Origin: Aureispira sp. CCB-QB1
GTDB taxonomy: Bacteria > Bacteroidota > Bacteroidia > Chitinophagales > Saprospiraceae
Length of the DNA: 64,000 bases
Assembly (NCBI GenBank): GCA_945870185.1
Contig: CAMBRK010000015.1
Span: 1-64,000, forward strand
Direction: 5' to 3'
Made by a program: the position numbers and the translations under genes. The notes under the pieces were generated by a model, which saw only the letters and a list, made by a program, of their open reading frames with translations, ran no database searches and was not told where the DNA came from. Positions 1-9,144 of this stretch are shown one piece after another (position 1 is the stretch's first letter; each line of letters opens with the position of its first letter).

Positions 1-140
1 CTTCCATCCAAACTTTTAACAAATTATTTCTAAAATATATTTTACACATCCTTCACCAATCCAAACACCACCTCAATCTCTAAATCTATATCTCAATCTA
101 GTGAACCATACTATTTTATATCTCCTTCGTTAAGGGGACG

Positions 141-170
141 CAAAGGTAAGCAAAAAAAATTATTATGCAA
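141..170 (-). promoter_or_regulatory. Leftward promoter, TTG-N19-TACCTTTG
   Basis: On the minus strand a TTG (170-168) lies 19 bases before TACCTTTG (148-141), which matches the Bacteroidota sigma-factor consensus TTTG-N17-23-TAnnTTTG. It points left, out of the window, so it probably serves a gene beyond position 1. Nothing else was recognised in positions 1-275, downstream of crtB. Confidence 0.5.
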
Positions 171-275
171 GTATTATTTAGATTTTTTTTACAATTTTTT
201 AAAATATTAAATCTAATAATTTTACATCAACAAATAATGTTTCGTATGAAACTGAAAATCAGCTATTAAACAAAA

Positions 276-1109
276 TTAAATGAGCCCTAGTTTATTTTCA
301 AATGCCGAAGTAGTTAATAAATAAAGTTTTCTTTTATCGCTTACCCTTATACGTTTTTGCATTACTAGAGTAGCTGACGAATTTCTAATCTTATAGAATA
401 AATTAATATAGTACTTATATGCACAGTATACACCTAATCTAGCAGATGATGGAAGTCTTTTAATACCTTCTAGACCTTTTGTAAAATCTTCAGCTATATC
501 CATTTCAATTTTTTCCTTTTCAACTTGATTAAAATTATTAAAATCTACATCTGGAAAGTAAACTCTACCTCTTTCCTGATAATCAGATTTCATATCTCTT
601 AAGAAATTGATTTTTTGGAATGCTGAACCCAAGGCTTGTGCATATGGTTTAAGTTCTTGATATTTAAAATCATCTCCATTTAAGAAAACCTTCAAACACA
701 TTAAGCCTACAACCTCGGCCGAACCATATATATATTTGTTTAAATCGCTTTTGTCATATATACTTTTATGCAAGTCCATTTCCATGCTACATAAAAAGGC
801 TTCAATTAAGTCTTTATCTATTTGGAACTCATTGACTACTTCTTGAAAGCAGTGCAAAACTGGATTTAAACTAATTTTTTGATCAATGGCCTTATAGGTT
901 TCCATTTTAAACTCTTCTAAAAGCTTTGACTTGTCATGGTCATGAAAAGTATCTACGATTTCATCAGCAAACCTTACGAAACCATAAATAGCATAAATAG
1001 GAGCTCTAAGTTCTTGTGAAAACATTTTGATGCCTAAAGTAAATGATGTACTGTATCTATGCGTAATTAATTTACTACATTCAAAACAAACTTTTGAGTA
1101 CAAATCCAT
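276..1109 (-). CDS. crtB: Phytoene synthase
   Basis: This is a 277-residue squalene/phytoene synthase family protein, expected to join two geranylgeranyl diphosphates head to head into 15-cis-phytoene, the first committed step of carotenoid synthesis, in the cytosol or at the membrane face. Both aspartate-rich Mg-diphosphate binding motifs are visible: DEIVD at residues 49-53 and DMKSD at 172-176 within the FLRDMKSDYQERGR block. The length is normal for the family. The ATG at 1109 lies only 3 bases past the end of crtI, so the two are surely co-transcribed. Squalene or dehydrosqualene synthase is the main alternative, but the crtI partner favours phytoene synthase. Confidence 0.93.
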   Translation of the reverse strand: MDLYSKVCFECSKLITHRYSTSFTLGIKMFSQELRAPIYAIYGFVRFADEIVDTFHDHDKSKLLEEFKMETYKAIDQKISLNPVLHCFQEVVNEFQIDKDLIEAFLCSMEMDLHKSIYDKSDLNKYIYGSAEVVGLMCLKVFLNGDDFKYQELKPYAQALGSAFQKINFLRDMKSDYQERGRVYFPDVDFNNFNQVEKEKIEMDIAEDFTKGLEGIKRLPSSARLGVYCAYKYYINLFYKIRNSSATLVMQKRIRVSDKRKLYLLTTSAFENKLGLI

Positions 1110-1112
1110 GAT

Positions 1113-2594
1113 TTATAATTTATGTTTATGAGATTTAATGATTTCTTTTGCAACTACCTGCCCTGAAATGATAGAAGGAGGCACCCCTGGTCCAGGTGTC
1201 GTGAGCTGTCCAGTATAATATAAGTTATCTAAATTCTTATTCTTTAGTTTAGGCTTAAGGAAAGCAGTTTGGGTCAGAGTATTTGCTAAACCATAAGCAT
1301 TACCTTTGAACGAATTATATTCACTTACAAAATCATTTACACAAAATGACTTCTTATATATAATATGAGGTCCTAAATTTAAACCAGAAACAGTACTCAA
1401 TCTGTCAAGCATAATATTGAAATACTTCTCACGTATTTCTTCATTGTCTTCAATATTTGGGGCTAATGGCATTAGGAGAAAAACATTTTCACATCCTTCA
1501 GGCGCCACAGTATTATCTGTTACTGAAGGACAACACATATAGAACAATGGCTGTGATGGCCATTTAGGGTCAGTATAAATTTCATTGGCGTGGATAGAGA
1601 AATCTTTATCAAAATAAAGATTGTGATGCTGAACTCCATTTAACCTAGTATTCAAACCAATATAAAATAATAATGATGATGGAGCCATAACCCTATCATC
1701 CCAATAGGATGCTGTATAATTTTTGTATCGTTCTGGCAATAACTTTTGATCTACATAATGGTAATCTGCTCCCGCTACAATGTAATCCAATTCATAAGTA
1801 CCTGATGATGTAGTCAAAGAATGTGCTTGTCGGCCCTTACACTCAATGGATATGACATTATTATTTGCCATGAATTTTACACCCTGAGATTTTCCAATGT
1901 TCATAAATGCCTCTGTAATTTTATACATCCCTCCCATGGGATACCATGTGCCTAATTTGAGATCCGCATAATTCATTAACGAATAAAGCGCTGGAGTTTT
2001 TTCTGGTGTAGCCCCGAGAAACAGGACAGGAAACTTTAAAATGTTCCTAATTTTTTCATTTTTAAATAACTTGTCAATTTGTTTGGATATGGATGACAAC
2101 ATCTGAAGTTTAAAAAGACTTTTAACTACACGTAAATCTGCAAATTCCATAATATTATGCCCAGGCTTCCAAACAAATTCAGTCATCCCAACATTATATT
2201 TATACTCAGCATCTCCAAGAAAAGTATCCAGGTTTTTAGCGCTACCTTGTTCTAGGTTTTCAAATAGATTTCTCAAATCATTATAATCAGCTGGAATATC
2301 AACCGTATCGTCGGTGCCGAAAATGACCTTGTATGATGGATTTAGCCTTTTTAAGTCATAGAAGTCACTAGAAGATTTTCCAAAAACATTGTAAAATTTT
2401 TCAAATACTTCTGGCATCCAATACCATGAAGGTCCTATATCGAATACAAAGCCATCAGATTCAAATTTTCTGCACCTGCCACCGATTTCGCTATTTTTTT
2501 CAAAAACTGTGACGTCAAATCCTTCTTTTGCTAAGCATGCTGCCGCAGCCAAACTTGAAAATCCAGACCCAATGATACCTACCTTATTATTCAT
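1113..2594 (-). CDS. crtI: Phytoene desaturase
   Basis: This 493-residue FAD-dependent amine-oxidase-fold enzyme is expected to desaturate phytoene stepwise towards lycopene or a shorter-conjugation product. The N-terminal dinucleotide-binding fold is clear (VGIIGSGFSSLAAAACLA, residues 5-22), followed by the conserved EKNSEIGGRCRKF stretch. The C-terminal signature is also present (YYTGQLTTPGPGVPPSIISG). It is first in a two-gene operon with crtB. The other usual carotenoid genes (crtY cyclase, crtZ hydroxylase) are not in the window. The sequence does not show how many double bonds are introduced. Confidence 0.93.
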   Translation of the reverse strand: MNNKVGIIGSGFSSLAAAACLAKEGFDVTVFEKNSEIGGRCRKFESDGFVFDIGPSWYWMPEVFEKFYNVFGKSSSDFYDLKRLNPSYKVIFGTDDTVDIPADYNDLRNLFENLEQGSAKNLDTFLGDAEYKYNVGMTEFVWKPGHNIMEFADLRVVKSLFKLQMLSSISKQIDKLFKNEKIRNILKFPVLFLGATPEKTPALYSLMNYADLKLGTWYPMGGMYKITEAFMNIGKSQGVKFMANNNVISIECKGRQAHSLTTSSGTYELDYIVAGADYHYVDQKLLPERYKNYTASYWDDRVMAPSSLLFYIGLNTRLNGVQHHNLYFDKDFSIHANEIYTDPKWPSQPLFYMCCPSVTDNTVAPEGCENVFLLMPLAPNIEDNEEIREKYFNIMLDRLSTVSGLNLGPHIIYKKSFCVNDFVSEYNSFKGNAYGLANTLTQTAFLKPKLKNKNLDNLYYTGQLTTPGPGVPPSIISGQVVAKEIIKSHKHKL

Positions 2595-2666
2595 TCATAC
2601 ACATTTACGAGCTCAAAACAGCCTAATTTGTTATTTGTTTAATTTAACTCAAATATTATTAAACAA

Positions 2667-2698
2667 AAAAACCTCTGATATTTAATACCAGAGGTTTT
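2667..2698 (-). terminator. Rho-independent terminator of rpsA
   Basis: An inverted repeat (AACCTCTG, loop of 11, CAGAGGTT) is followed on the minus strand by a run of seven T residues. It sits 27 bases past the rpsA stop codon and before crtI, so it should end the rpsA transcript and isolate the carotenoid operon. Confidence 0.85.
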
Positions 2699-2724
2699 TA
2701 TTAATATCCTTTAAACAGAATTGT

Positions 2725-4947
2725 TTACTCTTCTATTTTACCGCCTTTAGCGCTGTCTTGCCACTCTTTGAGTTTATCCCACTCTCCGCCTGCAGCCATT
2801 TCTGATTGCATAGGCCAAGAAGTTGGGTCATGCATTTGGTATCTTGATCCTGCCTCATTTAAAATTTCTTTGATAGCAGCAACATCAGCCTTAGCTAAAT
2901 CCGCAAAGGTCGTAATGCCAGCATTATGAAGCAATTCTTCAATCTTAGGACCAATACCTTCAATCTTTTTTAAATCATCTCCTTTTGCTTGCGCCTTCTT
3001 AGCTTTAGGAGCTTCAACCACCGCTTCAGGTTCTGCCTTCGGTGCTTCCACTTCAACTGCAGGTTCTGCTTTAGGTGTTTCTGGAGTTGTGGCTGCCATT
3101 TGTTCTTTCAATTCAGAAAACCCAGCAATATCACCAAAAGTAGAAAGTTCAACTTTAGACTGGGTAGCCTTAATAGTCTTTTTAACTTCTTCCTTCTCTT
3201 TAGTCTTCTCAGACTCTACAATTTGGTCAGCTTCCTTGCGGATATCTTCCAAATATCTTGTATGAGAAACTATGATTCGCTTATCATCTCTATTGAATTC
3301 AATAACTTTGAAAGTTAAAGTTTCTTCATTAGCAGCTGTAGAGTTGTCTTCTTTTTTGATATGCTTGATAGGTGCATAAGCTTCAAGACCATAAGGTAAC
3401 TGAACCACTGCTCCTCTATCATCTTTTTTAACGATAGTAGCTTCATGATAAGAACCTACAGGGAACACATTCTCGAAAGTATCCCATGGATTTTCTTCCA
3501 ATTGCTTGTGACCTAAAGATAGTTTTCTACTCTCTTCGTCCACTTCTAATACTGAAACATCAATTTTTTCACCTACTTTAGTGAATTCAGATGGATGTGA
3601 ATATCTCTTAGTCCAAGATAAGTCAGAAATATGAATCATACCGCCTATACCATTTTCAAGCTCAACAAAGACTCCATAAGGTGTAAGATTTTTTACATCT
3701 CCTGTGTGTCTTGTACCCACTTGATATTTAGCAGCAACGATACTCCATGGATCTTCTGTCATTTGTTTAACACTGAGAGACATTTTTCTTTCATCTCTAT
3801 CAATGGTAACCACTTTAGCCTGCATTTCTTGACCCAAAGTAAAGAAATCGCGAGCATTTACTGGCTGGTTACTCCAGTTAACTTCCGAAACGTGGATCAA
3901 ACCTTCAACACCTGGGATGATCTCAAGGAATGCTCCATAATCTTCAATGTTTACAATTTTACCTGTAACTACACCACCTTCCGCAATAGTTGAGTCTAGG
4001 ACTTCCCATGGATGTGGAGTCAACTGCTTAAGACCTAAAGATATTCTCTTCTTATCTTCACCAAAATCAAGAACTACTACATTGATTTTTTGATTCAAGC
4101 TGATTACTTCATTTGGATGGTTGATTCTACCCCAAGAAATATCTGTAATATAAAGTAAACCATCTACACCTCCAAGGTCCATAAATGCCCCAAAGTCTGT
4201 AATATTTTTCACTGTTCCTTCAAGAACTTGGCCTTTCTCTAATCCTGAGATGATCGTTTCTCTTTGTTCAGCCAAGTCACTTTCTATAAGCGCTTTATGC
4301 GAAACTACAGCATTCTTGATCGCTTCGTTAACTTTAACTACTTTGAACTCCATGGTCTTACCCACATAAATATCATAATCAGTGATCGGTTTAACATCTA
4401 TCTGTGATCCAGGTAAGAATGTTTCTAAACCCAAACAATCAACAATAAGTCCACCTTTAGTTTTGCTTACAACTAAACCTTTGATGATCGTACCATTTTT
4501 GTAAGAATCAACTAAATTATCCCAAGCTTTAAGCAATTTTGCTTTTCTTCTTGATAAAACTAACTGACCACGTAAATCTTCTTTGTTTTCTACATAAACA
4601 TCTACATAATCACCAATTTTAAGATCAGGTGTGTCTCTAAATTCTGACAATGAAACTAATCCATCAGACTTATAATTGATGTCTAATACAACGTCACCAC
4701 TATGAATTGAAGTAACTCTTCCTTTTACTACTTCGAGTTCTGCAACTGAGTTTAGGGATTGATCGTATTCTTCAAAATACTTTTTTCTTTCCTCTTCTCC
4801 ATATTTAGCAGTATTTCTTTTACCAACTGTCCAATCGAAGTCATCGTGTGCTGTTGATTGATTTTGGTTGTTTTGCTCTAATTGAACATCTGAGAGATCT
4901 TCAATATCTACCCCATTATCGGGCTCAAGACCTTTATCGTCTAACAT
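2725..4947 (-). CDS. rpsA: 30S ribosomal protein S1 with C-terminal HhH extension
   Basis: S1 binds mRNA on the small subunit and helps start translation. Six S1 OB-fold repeats run through about the first 580 residues (examples: GTVKNITDFGAFMDLGGVDG, GKIVNIEDYGAFLEIIPGVE, GDVKNLTPYGVFVELENGIG). A charged linker with repeated EAPKAEP-type units follows, then a helix-hairpin-helix domain (DDLKKIEGIGPKIEELLHNA) of the kind attached to several Bacteroidota ribosomal proteins. The open frame begins at a GTG (4971), but that GTG lies in an mRNA hairpin, and the ATG at 4947 in an A/T-rich context is the likelier start. Total length is about 740 residues against about 560 for proteobacterial S1; the extra length is the linker and HhH. 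Confidence 0.95.
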   Translation of the reverse strand: MLDDKGLEPDNGVDIEDLSDVQLEQNNQNQSTAHDDFDWTVGKRNTAKYGEEERKKYFEEYDQSLNSVAELEVVKGRVTSIHSGDVVLDINYKSDGLVSLSEFRDTPDLKIGDYVDVYVENKEDLRGQLVLSRRKAKLLKAWDNLVDSYKNGTIIKGLVVSKTKGGLIVDCLGLETFLPGSQIDVKPITDYDIYVGKTMEFKVVKVNEAIKNAVVSHKALIESDLAEQRETIISGLEKGQVLEGTVKNITDFGAFMDLGGVDGLLYITDISWGRINHPNEVISLNQKINVVVLDFGEDKKRISLGLKQLTPHPWEVLDSTIAEGGVVTGKIVNIEDYGAFLEIIPGVEGLIHVSEVNWSNQPVNARDFFTLGQEMQAKVVTIDRDERKMSLSVKQMTEDPWSIVAAKYQVGTRHTGDVKNLTPYGVFVELENGIGGMIHISDLSWTKRYSHPSEFTKVGEKIDVSVLEVDEESRKLSLGHKQLEENPWDTFENVFPVGSYHEATIVKKDDRGAVVQLPYGLEAYAPIKHIKKEDNSTAANEETLTFKVIEFNRDDKRIIVSHTRYLEDIRKEADQIVESEKTKEKEEVKKTIKATQSKVELSTFGDIAGFSELKEQMAATTPETPKAEPAVEVEAPKAEPEAVVEAPKAKKAQAKGDDLKKIEGIGPKIEELLHNAGITTFADLAKADVAAIKEILNEAGSRYQMHDPTSWPMQSEMAAGGEWDKLKEWQDSAKGGKIEE

Positions 4948-4963
4948 ATTAAAAAAATTTGTA

Positions 4964-5048
4964 TGTCGCACATCTTTTTAGCGACAGTGGTTGAATAATA
5001 ATAATATTTTAAAAATGGCCACAAAGGTAAGGAAATTTTAAATACAAA
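4964..5048 (-). promoter_or_regulatory. rpsA promoter and leader hairpin
   Basis: On the minus strand TTTG (5048-5045), a 15-base spacer and TACCTTTG (5029-5022) form a Bacteroidota-type promoter with a slightly short spacer. The leader then contains TGTCGC (4986-4981) pairing with GCGACA (4969-4964), which would close over the upstream GTG and end 16 bases before the ATG at 4947. Such a leader could serve S1 autoregulation; that role is inference. Confidence 0.5.
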
Positions 5049-5113
5049 GTATTTATCATGCTGAAAATGAGCATAAAAAAGTTCTATTTTTCTTTATTTC
5101 GGTAATTTCAACT

Positions 5114-7492
5114 TTAAAATCTTGCATAAGTTACACCTTCTCCACCTTGATCTGGTTCTGGATGCCATACTTTTTTGATGTCCTTATATTGCTTTAGCAG
5201 CTTTTTGACTTCATTTTTCATAACACCGGTACCGATGCCGTGAATTATTTTAAGCTCGTAAGCACTGGAGAGCAATGCTTTGTCAATAAAATTTTGCAAC
5301 ATATGGAGTGCATCATGTTTGGTATATTCTCTGATATCAATGATGGTGTCTGCGTTGTCCGATCTGGAAATATTTGTGTTTACACTCTTTGTTCTAATTT
5401 CTATTGGTGGTTTTACGAGGACTAATTCTATCATTGGGACCCTCATTCTTATAAAACCCATTTGAATTTCAGCCATATTTTTATCTATGGAAAGAATTTC
5501 ACCTGTGGAAGATCCATTCCTCATACGGACGTGGGCTCCAACCACTAACTGCTCGGTACTCGCACTAATCTCATTGGCAAAAACTTCCATCTTAAGTGCT
5601 TCAACTTCTTTTAGTGCTTGTTCTTGCTTCTTTTTTAGATCTATGGCAACTTGAAATGCTTTCTCTTCATCTTTTTGGTGCTTGATCTCTTTGATAAACT
5701 TCTGTAATTCTCTATTTTGATCAATGACTGTAATGGCTGCCGCTTCTTTGGCTTGAAGTTTTATCTTTTTCTTCTTTATTTCCAAATCTGCATTCATATG
5801 TTCGTATGACTGAATCAACCGATCAAGTCGGTCTTGCTTTTCAATGAGGGAAAGCAATTTGTCTTCATATTCCTTCTTTTCAGTCATCAATGTTACTAGC
5901 ATGTCATCTATGGCCTTTTCATTCTTACCAGTTTTCTGCTGAGCGTACTTAACAATCCTGCCATCCAGGCCAATTTTTTCAGCAATTTCATAAGCGAAAG
6001 AAGATCCTGGTTTACCTACATGCATGCGGTAGGTAGGCAAAAGATGGTTTGTATCAAACTCCATAGAACCATTAACTAATCCATGTGCCTTGAAGGCAAA
6101 AAACTTCAAATTGGAATAGTGCGTCGTGATGACTCCAAATACTTTTTTATAATTCAGATCATTTAATATAGCTTCGGCAATAGCGCCTCCTATCTTGGGG
6201 TCAGTTCCTGATCCAAATTCGTCTATGAGTACCAATGTATTCTTATCTGCTTCCTCTGTAGTAATCCTCATGTTTTTGAGATGGGACGAGTAGGTACTCA
6301 AGTCATCTTCTAGTGATTGTTGGTCACCGATATCCACAAAAATCTTATTGAAGATGCCAAAATGGGAGTTTTCGTCAGCAGTAACTAAAAGCCCTGACTG
6401 TAACATCATCTGTAGCAAACCTACTGTTTTCAAAGCAACTGACTTACCACCGGCATTGGGACCACTCAAAACCAAAATCCTGTTATTGCCGTGCAACTCC
6501 AAGTCAAAAGGGATGACGGGCACAGATGATGCTTCATTTTTGAGCACCAAAACCGGATTGTATGCCATTTTAAATCCAAAAACAGGTTTTTGTTGAATGT
6601 ATGGTTTAACGGCATTGATGCGGTATGCAAATTTGGCTTTAGCTCTGATAGTATCTAGCTTGACCAAGGTATGCTGTATAACCAAAAGAGCGTCTGCATA
6701 TGGTCTGATAAATGCACAAAGAGCCCTTAGAATTTTATATATTTCATGCCGTCTTTCAGCATATAAGTTGTAAACTTCATGATTGATACTGATGACTTTC
6801 TCTGGCTCAATGTAAACAGTTTTACCCGTGGCGGACTCGTCATGAATGATACCGGGAATTTTCCTTTTATGTTCCACAGCCACCGTCAATACTCTCCTGC
6901 CATTGCGGAGGCTCTCGAGTGTATCTACCAGAAAACCTTTATTTTTGCAATGCTCGAGTTCGTCGTTAAATACTTTGTCGAGTTCCCGTTCTTTGGATCT
7001 GATGGCTTTCGAAATCTTTAAGAGCTCTTCTGAAGCATTGGGTCTGACATCACCTTCTTCATCTAGGACGCGGTCTATCTCCGTATTGAGTGTTTTGTCT
7101 ATGATGATATTTCTGACGATTTCACTTGTCAATGGGTTGAACTTTACTTTTTCGGCATCTTGAAAATATTTAGTCAGTTCCAAACCGATAGATACAATCC
7201 TGTAAATATTTCTAATACTATCGATGTCCAAAACGTATCCTTCTTTCCTGAGTAGCTGCACGTCGCTAGTTATGGATTCAAACTGGCTAATAGGCAGATG
7301 TTCACTTCGTTCGAGAGATTTTTTGTATTCGTCAGTTTCGTCAATCAGCCGGTTTATTTCTGTCAGATCTGAAGAAATTTGAATTTGGTCAAAATAAGTT
7401 TTACCCATCTCAGAAAGGCATTCTTTTCTGACAAAATCCAGAACTTTAGTAAATTCAAGTTTTTCTTTAATATCTTTAGGATAAAGCAACAT
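5114..7492 (-). CDS. mutS2: Endonuclease MutS2
   Basis: This 792-residue protein has the MutS2 layout: an N-terminal core without the mismatch-recognition domain, an ABC-type ATPase with Walker A GPNAGGKS (residues 344-351) and Walker B LVLIDEFGSGTDP, a long coiled coil (about 520-640), and a C-terminal Smr nuclease domain (about 717-792) with HGIGTGV. Family members act in suppressing recombination or in rescuing collided ribosomes. The first Smr motif reads DIRE where DLRG is usual, so its nuclease activity is less certain. It stands alone between rpsA and the divergent threonine synthase. Confidence 0.93.
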   Translation of the reverse strand: MLLYPKDIKEKLEFTKVLDFVRKECLSEMGKTYFDQIQISSDLTEINRLIDETDEYKKSLERSEHLPISQFESITSDVQLLRKEGYVLDIDSIRNIYRIVSIGLELTKYFQDAEKVKFNPLTSEIVRNIIIDKTLNTEIDRVLDEEGDVRPNASEELLKISKAIRSKERELDKVFNDELEHCKNKGFLVDTLESLRNGRRVLTVAVEHKRKIPGIIHDESATGKTVYIEPEKVISINHEVYNLYAERRHEIYKILRALCAFIRPYADALLVIQHTLVKLDTIRAKAKFAYRINAVKPYIQQKPVFGFKMAYNPVLVLKNEASSVPVIPFDLELHGNNRILVLSGPNAGGKSVALKTVGLLQMMLQSGLLVTADENSHFGIFNKIFVDIGDQQSLEDDLSTYSSHLKNMRITTEEADKNTLVLIDEFGSGTDPKIGGAIAEAILNDLNYKKVFGVITTHYSNLKFFAFKAHGLVNGSMEFDTNHLLPTYRMHVGKPGSSFAYEIAEKIGLDGRIVKYAQQKTGKNEKAIDDMLVTLMTEKKEYEDKLLSLIEKQDRLDRLIQSYEHMNADLEIKKKKIKLQAKEAAAITVIDQNRELQKFIKEIKHQKDEEKAFQVAIDLKKKQEQALKEVEALKMEVFANEISASTEQLVVGAHVRMRNGSSTGEILSIDKNMAEIQMGFIRMRVPMIELVLVKPPIEIRTKSVNTNISRSDNADTIIDIREYTKHDALHMLQNFIDKALLSSAYELKIIHGIGTGVMKNEVKKLLKQYKDIKKVWHPEPDQGGEGVTYARF

Positions 7493-7519
7493 GGATAATG
7501 ATATTCAGATTCTGAAGTA

Positions 7520-7527
7520 CAAAGGTA
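7520..7527 (-). promoter_or_regulatory. mutS2 promoter -7 element
   Basis: TACCTTTG on the minus strand lies about 28 bases before the mutS2 ATG and fits TAnnTTTG. No convincing TTG is seen at the -33 position. Confidence 0.4.
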
Positions 7528-7729
7528 CATCTTTTGGAAAAGATGGTTAACAGATGTATATAAAATAAGGTTTACGAGGTGAAGAAATTAATCTAAGGCT
7601 ACCCTTCTTTTTTGCTCATATTTTTATTTTGAAAAGGTAAACTTTAAATGCTAAGCCTTAATTTTAAAATTTTCCTTAACAATTTCTCTGGATACCGTAG
7701 ATTTGCATTTTTTTGTAGCTGAAAACATC

Positions 7730-7820
7730 CTGAGTGAGGGATAGAAACGAACACGACCGGAATGAAATACAGGAAGTAAAGTGGATAGCCCGACCTGTAG
7801 CTCAGCGGAAGGTCACTCCC
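7730..7820 (+). ncRNA. Structured RNA-like element ahead of threonine synthase
   Basis: The 355-base divergent gap between mutS2 and threonine synthase holds a compact, richer-G+C segment with nested pairings. GAGTGA (7732-7737) pairs with TCACTC (7813-7818). GGG (7738-7740) pairs with CCC (7789-7791) and encloses GGGATAGAAACGA and GTGGATAGCCC. ACCT (7793-7796) pairs with AGGT (7810-7813) around TGTAGCTC. GATAGAA and GGATAGC flanking a helix, followed by TAGCTC, resembles a repeated element I recall from Flavobacteriia genomes, possibly the Flavo-1 RNA family. It ends 28 bases before the start codon, so it may be a leader or an independent RNA. The family name is from memory and unverified. 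Confidence 0.45.
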
Positions 7821-7847
7821 AAAATAAATAAAAAATAAAAATAATTC

Positions 7848-9008
7848 ATGACATTTTATAGCCATTTGTACTGCCATCAATGTGAAAAAACTTATGCAAA
7901 GGAGCATATTCACAAGTACTGTCATGAATGTACACAACCACTTCAGGCAGTTTATGATCTCGAAGAAGGAATGTCCAAAGAGCTGATAGATCAAAGTAGG
8001 TATGATATGTGGAGATATCGGGCATTTTTGCCAGTTGAAGATGATAAGCATGTGGTCTCTTTGGGTGAAGGTTGGACACCACTAATGATTCTGCCAAAAT
8101 CGGCTCAGAGTCTGGGTCTTCATTCCGTTCATATCAAAGAAGAAGGGCTCAATCCTACGGGCTCGTTTAAGGCTCGCGGTATAGGTATGGCGGTGTCTAA
8201 GGCTAGGGAAATGGGAATTAGTAAGTTTTGTATCCCTACTGCGGGTAATGCGGGAAGTGCTTTGGCGGCTTATGTGGCGGCTATGGATGGTACGGCTCAC
8301 ATCTACATGCCTGAAGCTACTCCTAAGGTTTTTCAACTGGACTGTGAAGTTATGGGCGCTGAAGTGACCAAGGTAAAGGGTAGTATTAGAGATGCTGGAT
8401 TGGCTATGGCCAAGGATAATGAAAATGGACAATGGTGGGATATCACTACGCTAAAAGAGCCATTCAGACTCGAAGGCAAAAAGACTATGGGATACGAAAT
8501 AGCCGAGCAATTGGACTGGCAACTGCCTGATGTGATCATTTATCCTACAGGTGGTGGCACAGGACTGATAGGTATCTGGAAAGCATTTAAAGAAATGCAA
8601 GATATGGGATGGATAGACCATATTCCGACTAGAATGGTGGCTGTTCAAACCAAGGGCTGTAATCCGGTGGTCAAAGCTTTTGAAGATGGATCGGACCATT
8701 GTGTATTACACGAAAACCCTGAAGAAACGATAGCTAATGGTCTACGGGTACCGAAAGCTTTTGGCGATAAACTCATCATGAATACACTCAAGGAATCCAA
8801 TGGATTTGCTCTCGATGTGACTGAAGATGAAATGATAGCTGGCATCCATGAATTTGCTAGACGGGAAGGGATGTTTTTGTCTCCGGAAGGTGGTGCTGTG
8901 TACGTAGGATGTAAAAAACTGATCGAAAATGGGTATATTAAACCAGAAGATAGAGTCTTACTGATCAATACAGGGTCACCTTATAAATATGCTGAAAATT
9001 TGTATTAG
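7848..9008 (+). CDS. thrC: Threonine synthase
   Basis: This PLP-dependent enzyme converts O-phosphohomoserine to threonine. The 386-residue protein has an N-terminal zinc-ribbon-like segment with C9, C12, C25 and C28. The PLP lysine lies in NPTGSFKARG (K108), and the phosphate-binding glycine loop is YPTGGGTGLIG. The N-terminal CxxC pairs and length match the fold-type II threonine synthases of Bacteroidota. Other threonine pathway genes are not adjacent, so the gene is not in a thr operon here. The upstream structured element could regulate it. Other fold-type II lyases (threonine dehydratase, cysteate synthase) are less likely because of the zinc ribbon. Confidence 0.88.
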   Translation: MTFYSHLYCHQCEKTYAKEHIHKYCHECTQPLQAVYDLEEGMSKELIDQSRYDMWRYRAFLPVEDDKHVVSLGEGWTPLMILPKSAQSLGLHSVHIKEEGLNPTGSFKARGIGMAVSKAREMGISKFCIPTAGNAGSALAAYVAAMDGTAHIYMPEATPKVFQLDCEVMGAEVTKVKGSIRDAGLAMAKDNENGQWWDITTLKEPFRLEGKKTMGYEIAEQLDWQLPDVIIYPTGGGTGLIGIWKAFKEMQDMGWIDHIPTRMVAVQTKGCNPVVKAFEDGSDHCVLHENPEETIANGLRVPKAFGDKLIMNTLKESNGFALDVTEDEMIAGIHEFARREGMFLSPEGGAVYVGCKKLIENGYIKPEDRVLLINTGSPYKYAENLY

Positions 9009-9144
9009 AGATTTAGAAAATAGGTATAACACAGTAACGCAATTAGAACTCCTTAAATTTGAAAGTATACCTTCTGTTGATAGAAGTCCTAATACTAAAT
9101 TACTTTCTGAATCCTGCTATTGTAAATACCTTGTTTATGGAGAG

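Noticed and set aside
2989-3318. Plus-strand open frame inside rpsA
   Set aside because: It mirrors the Lys/Glu-rich linker of S1; low-complexity antisense frames are expected there.
7644-8051. Minus-strand open frame of 135 codons overlapping the structured element and the thrC start
   Set aside because: It lies antisense to threonine synthase, has no family resemblance and no plausible start context.
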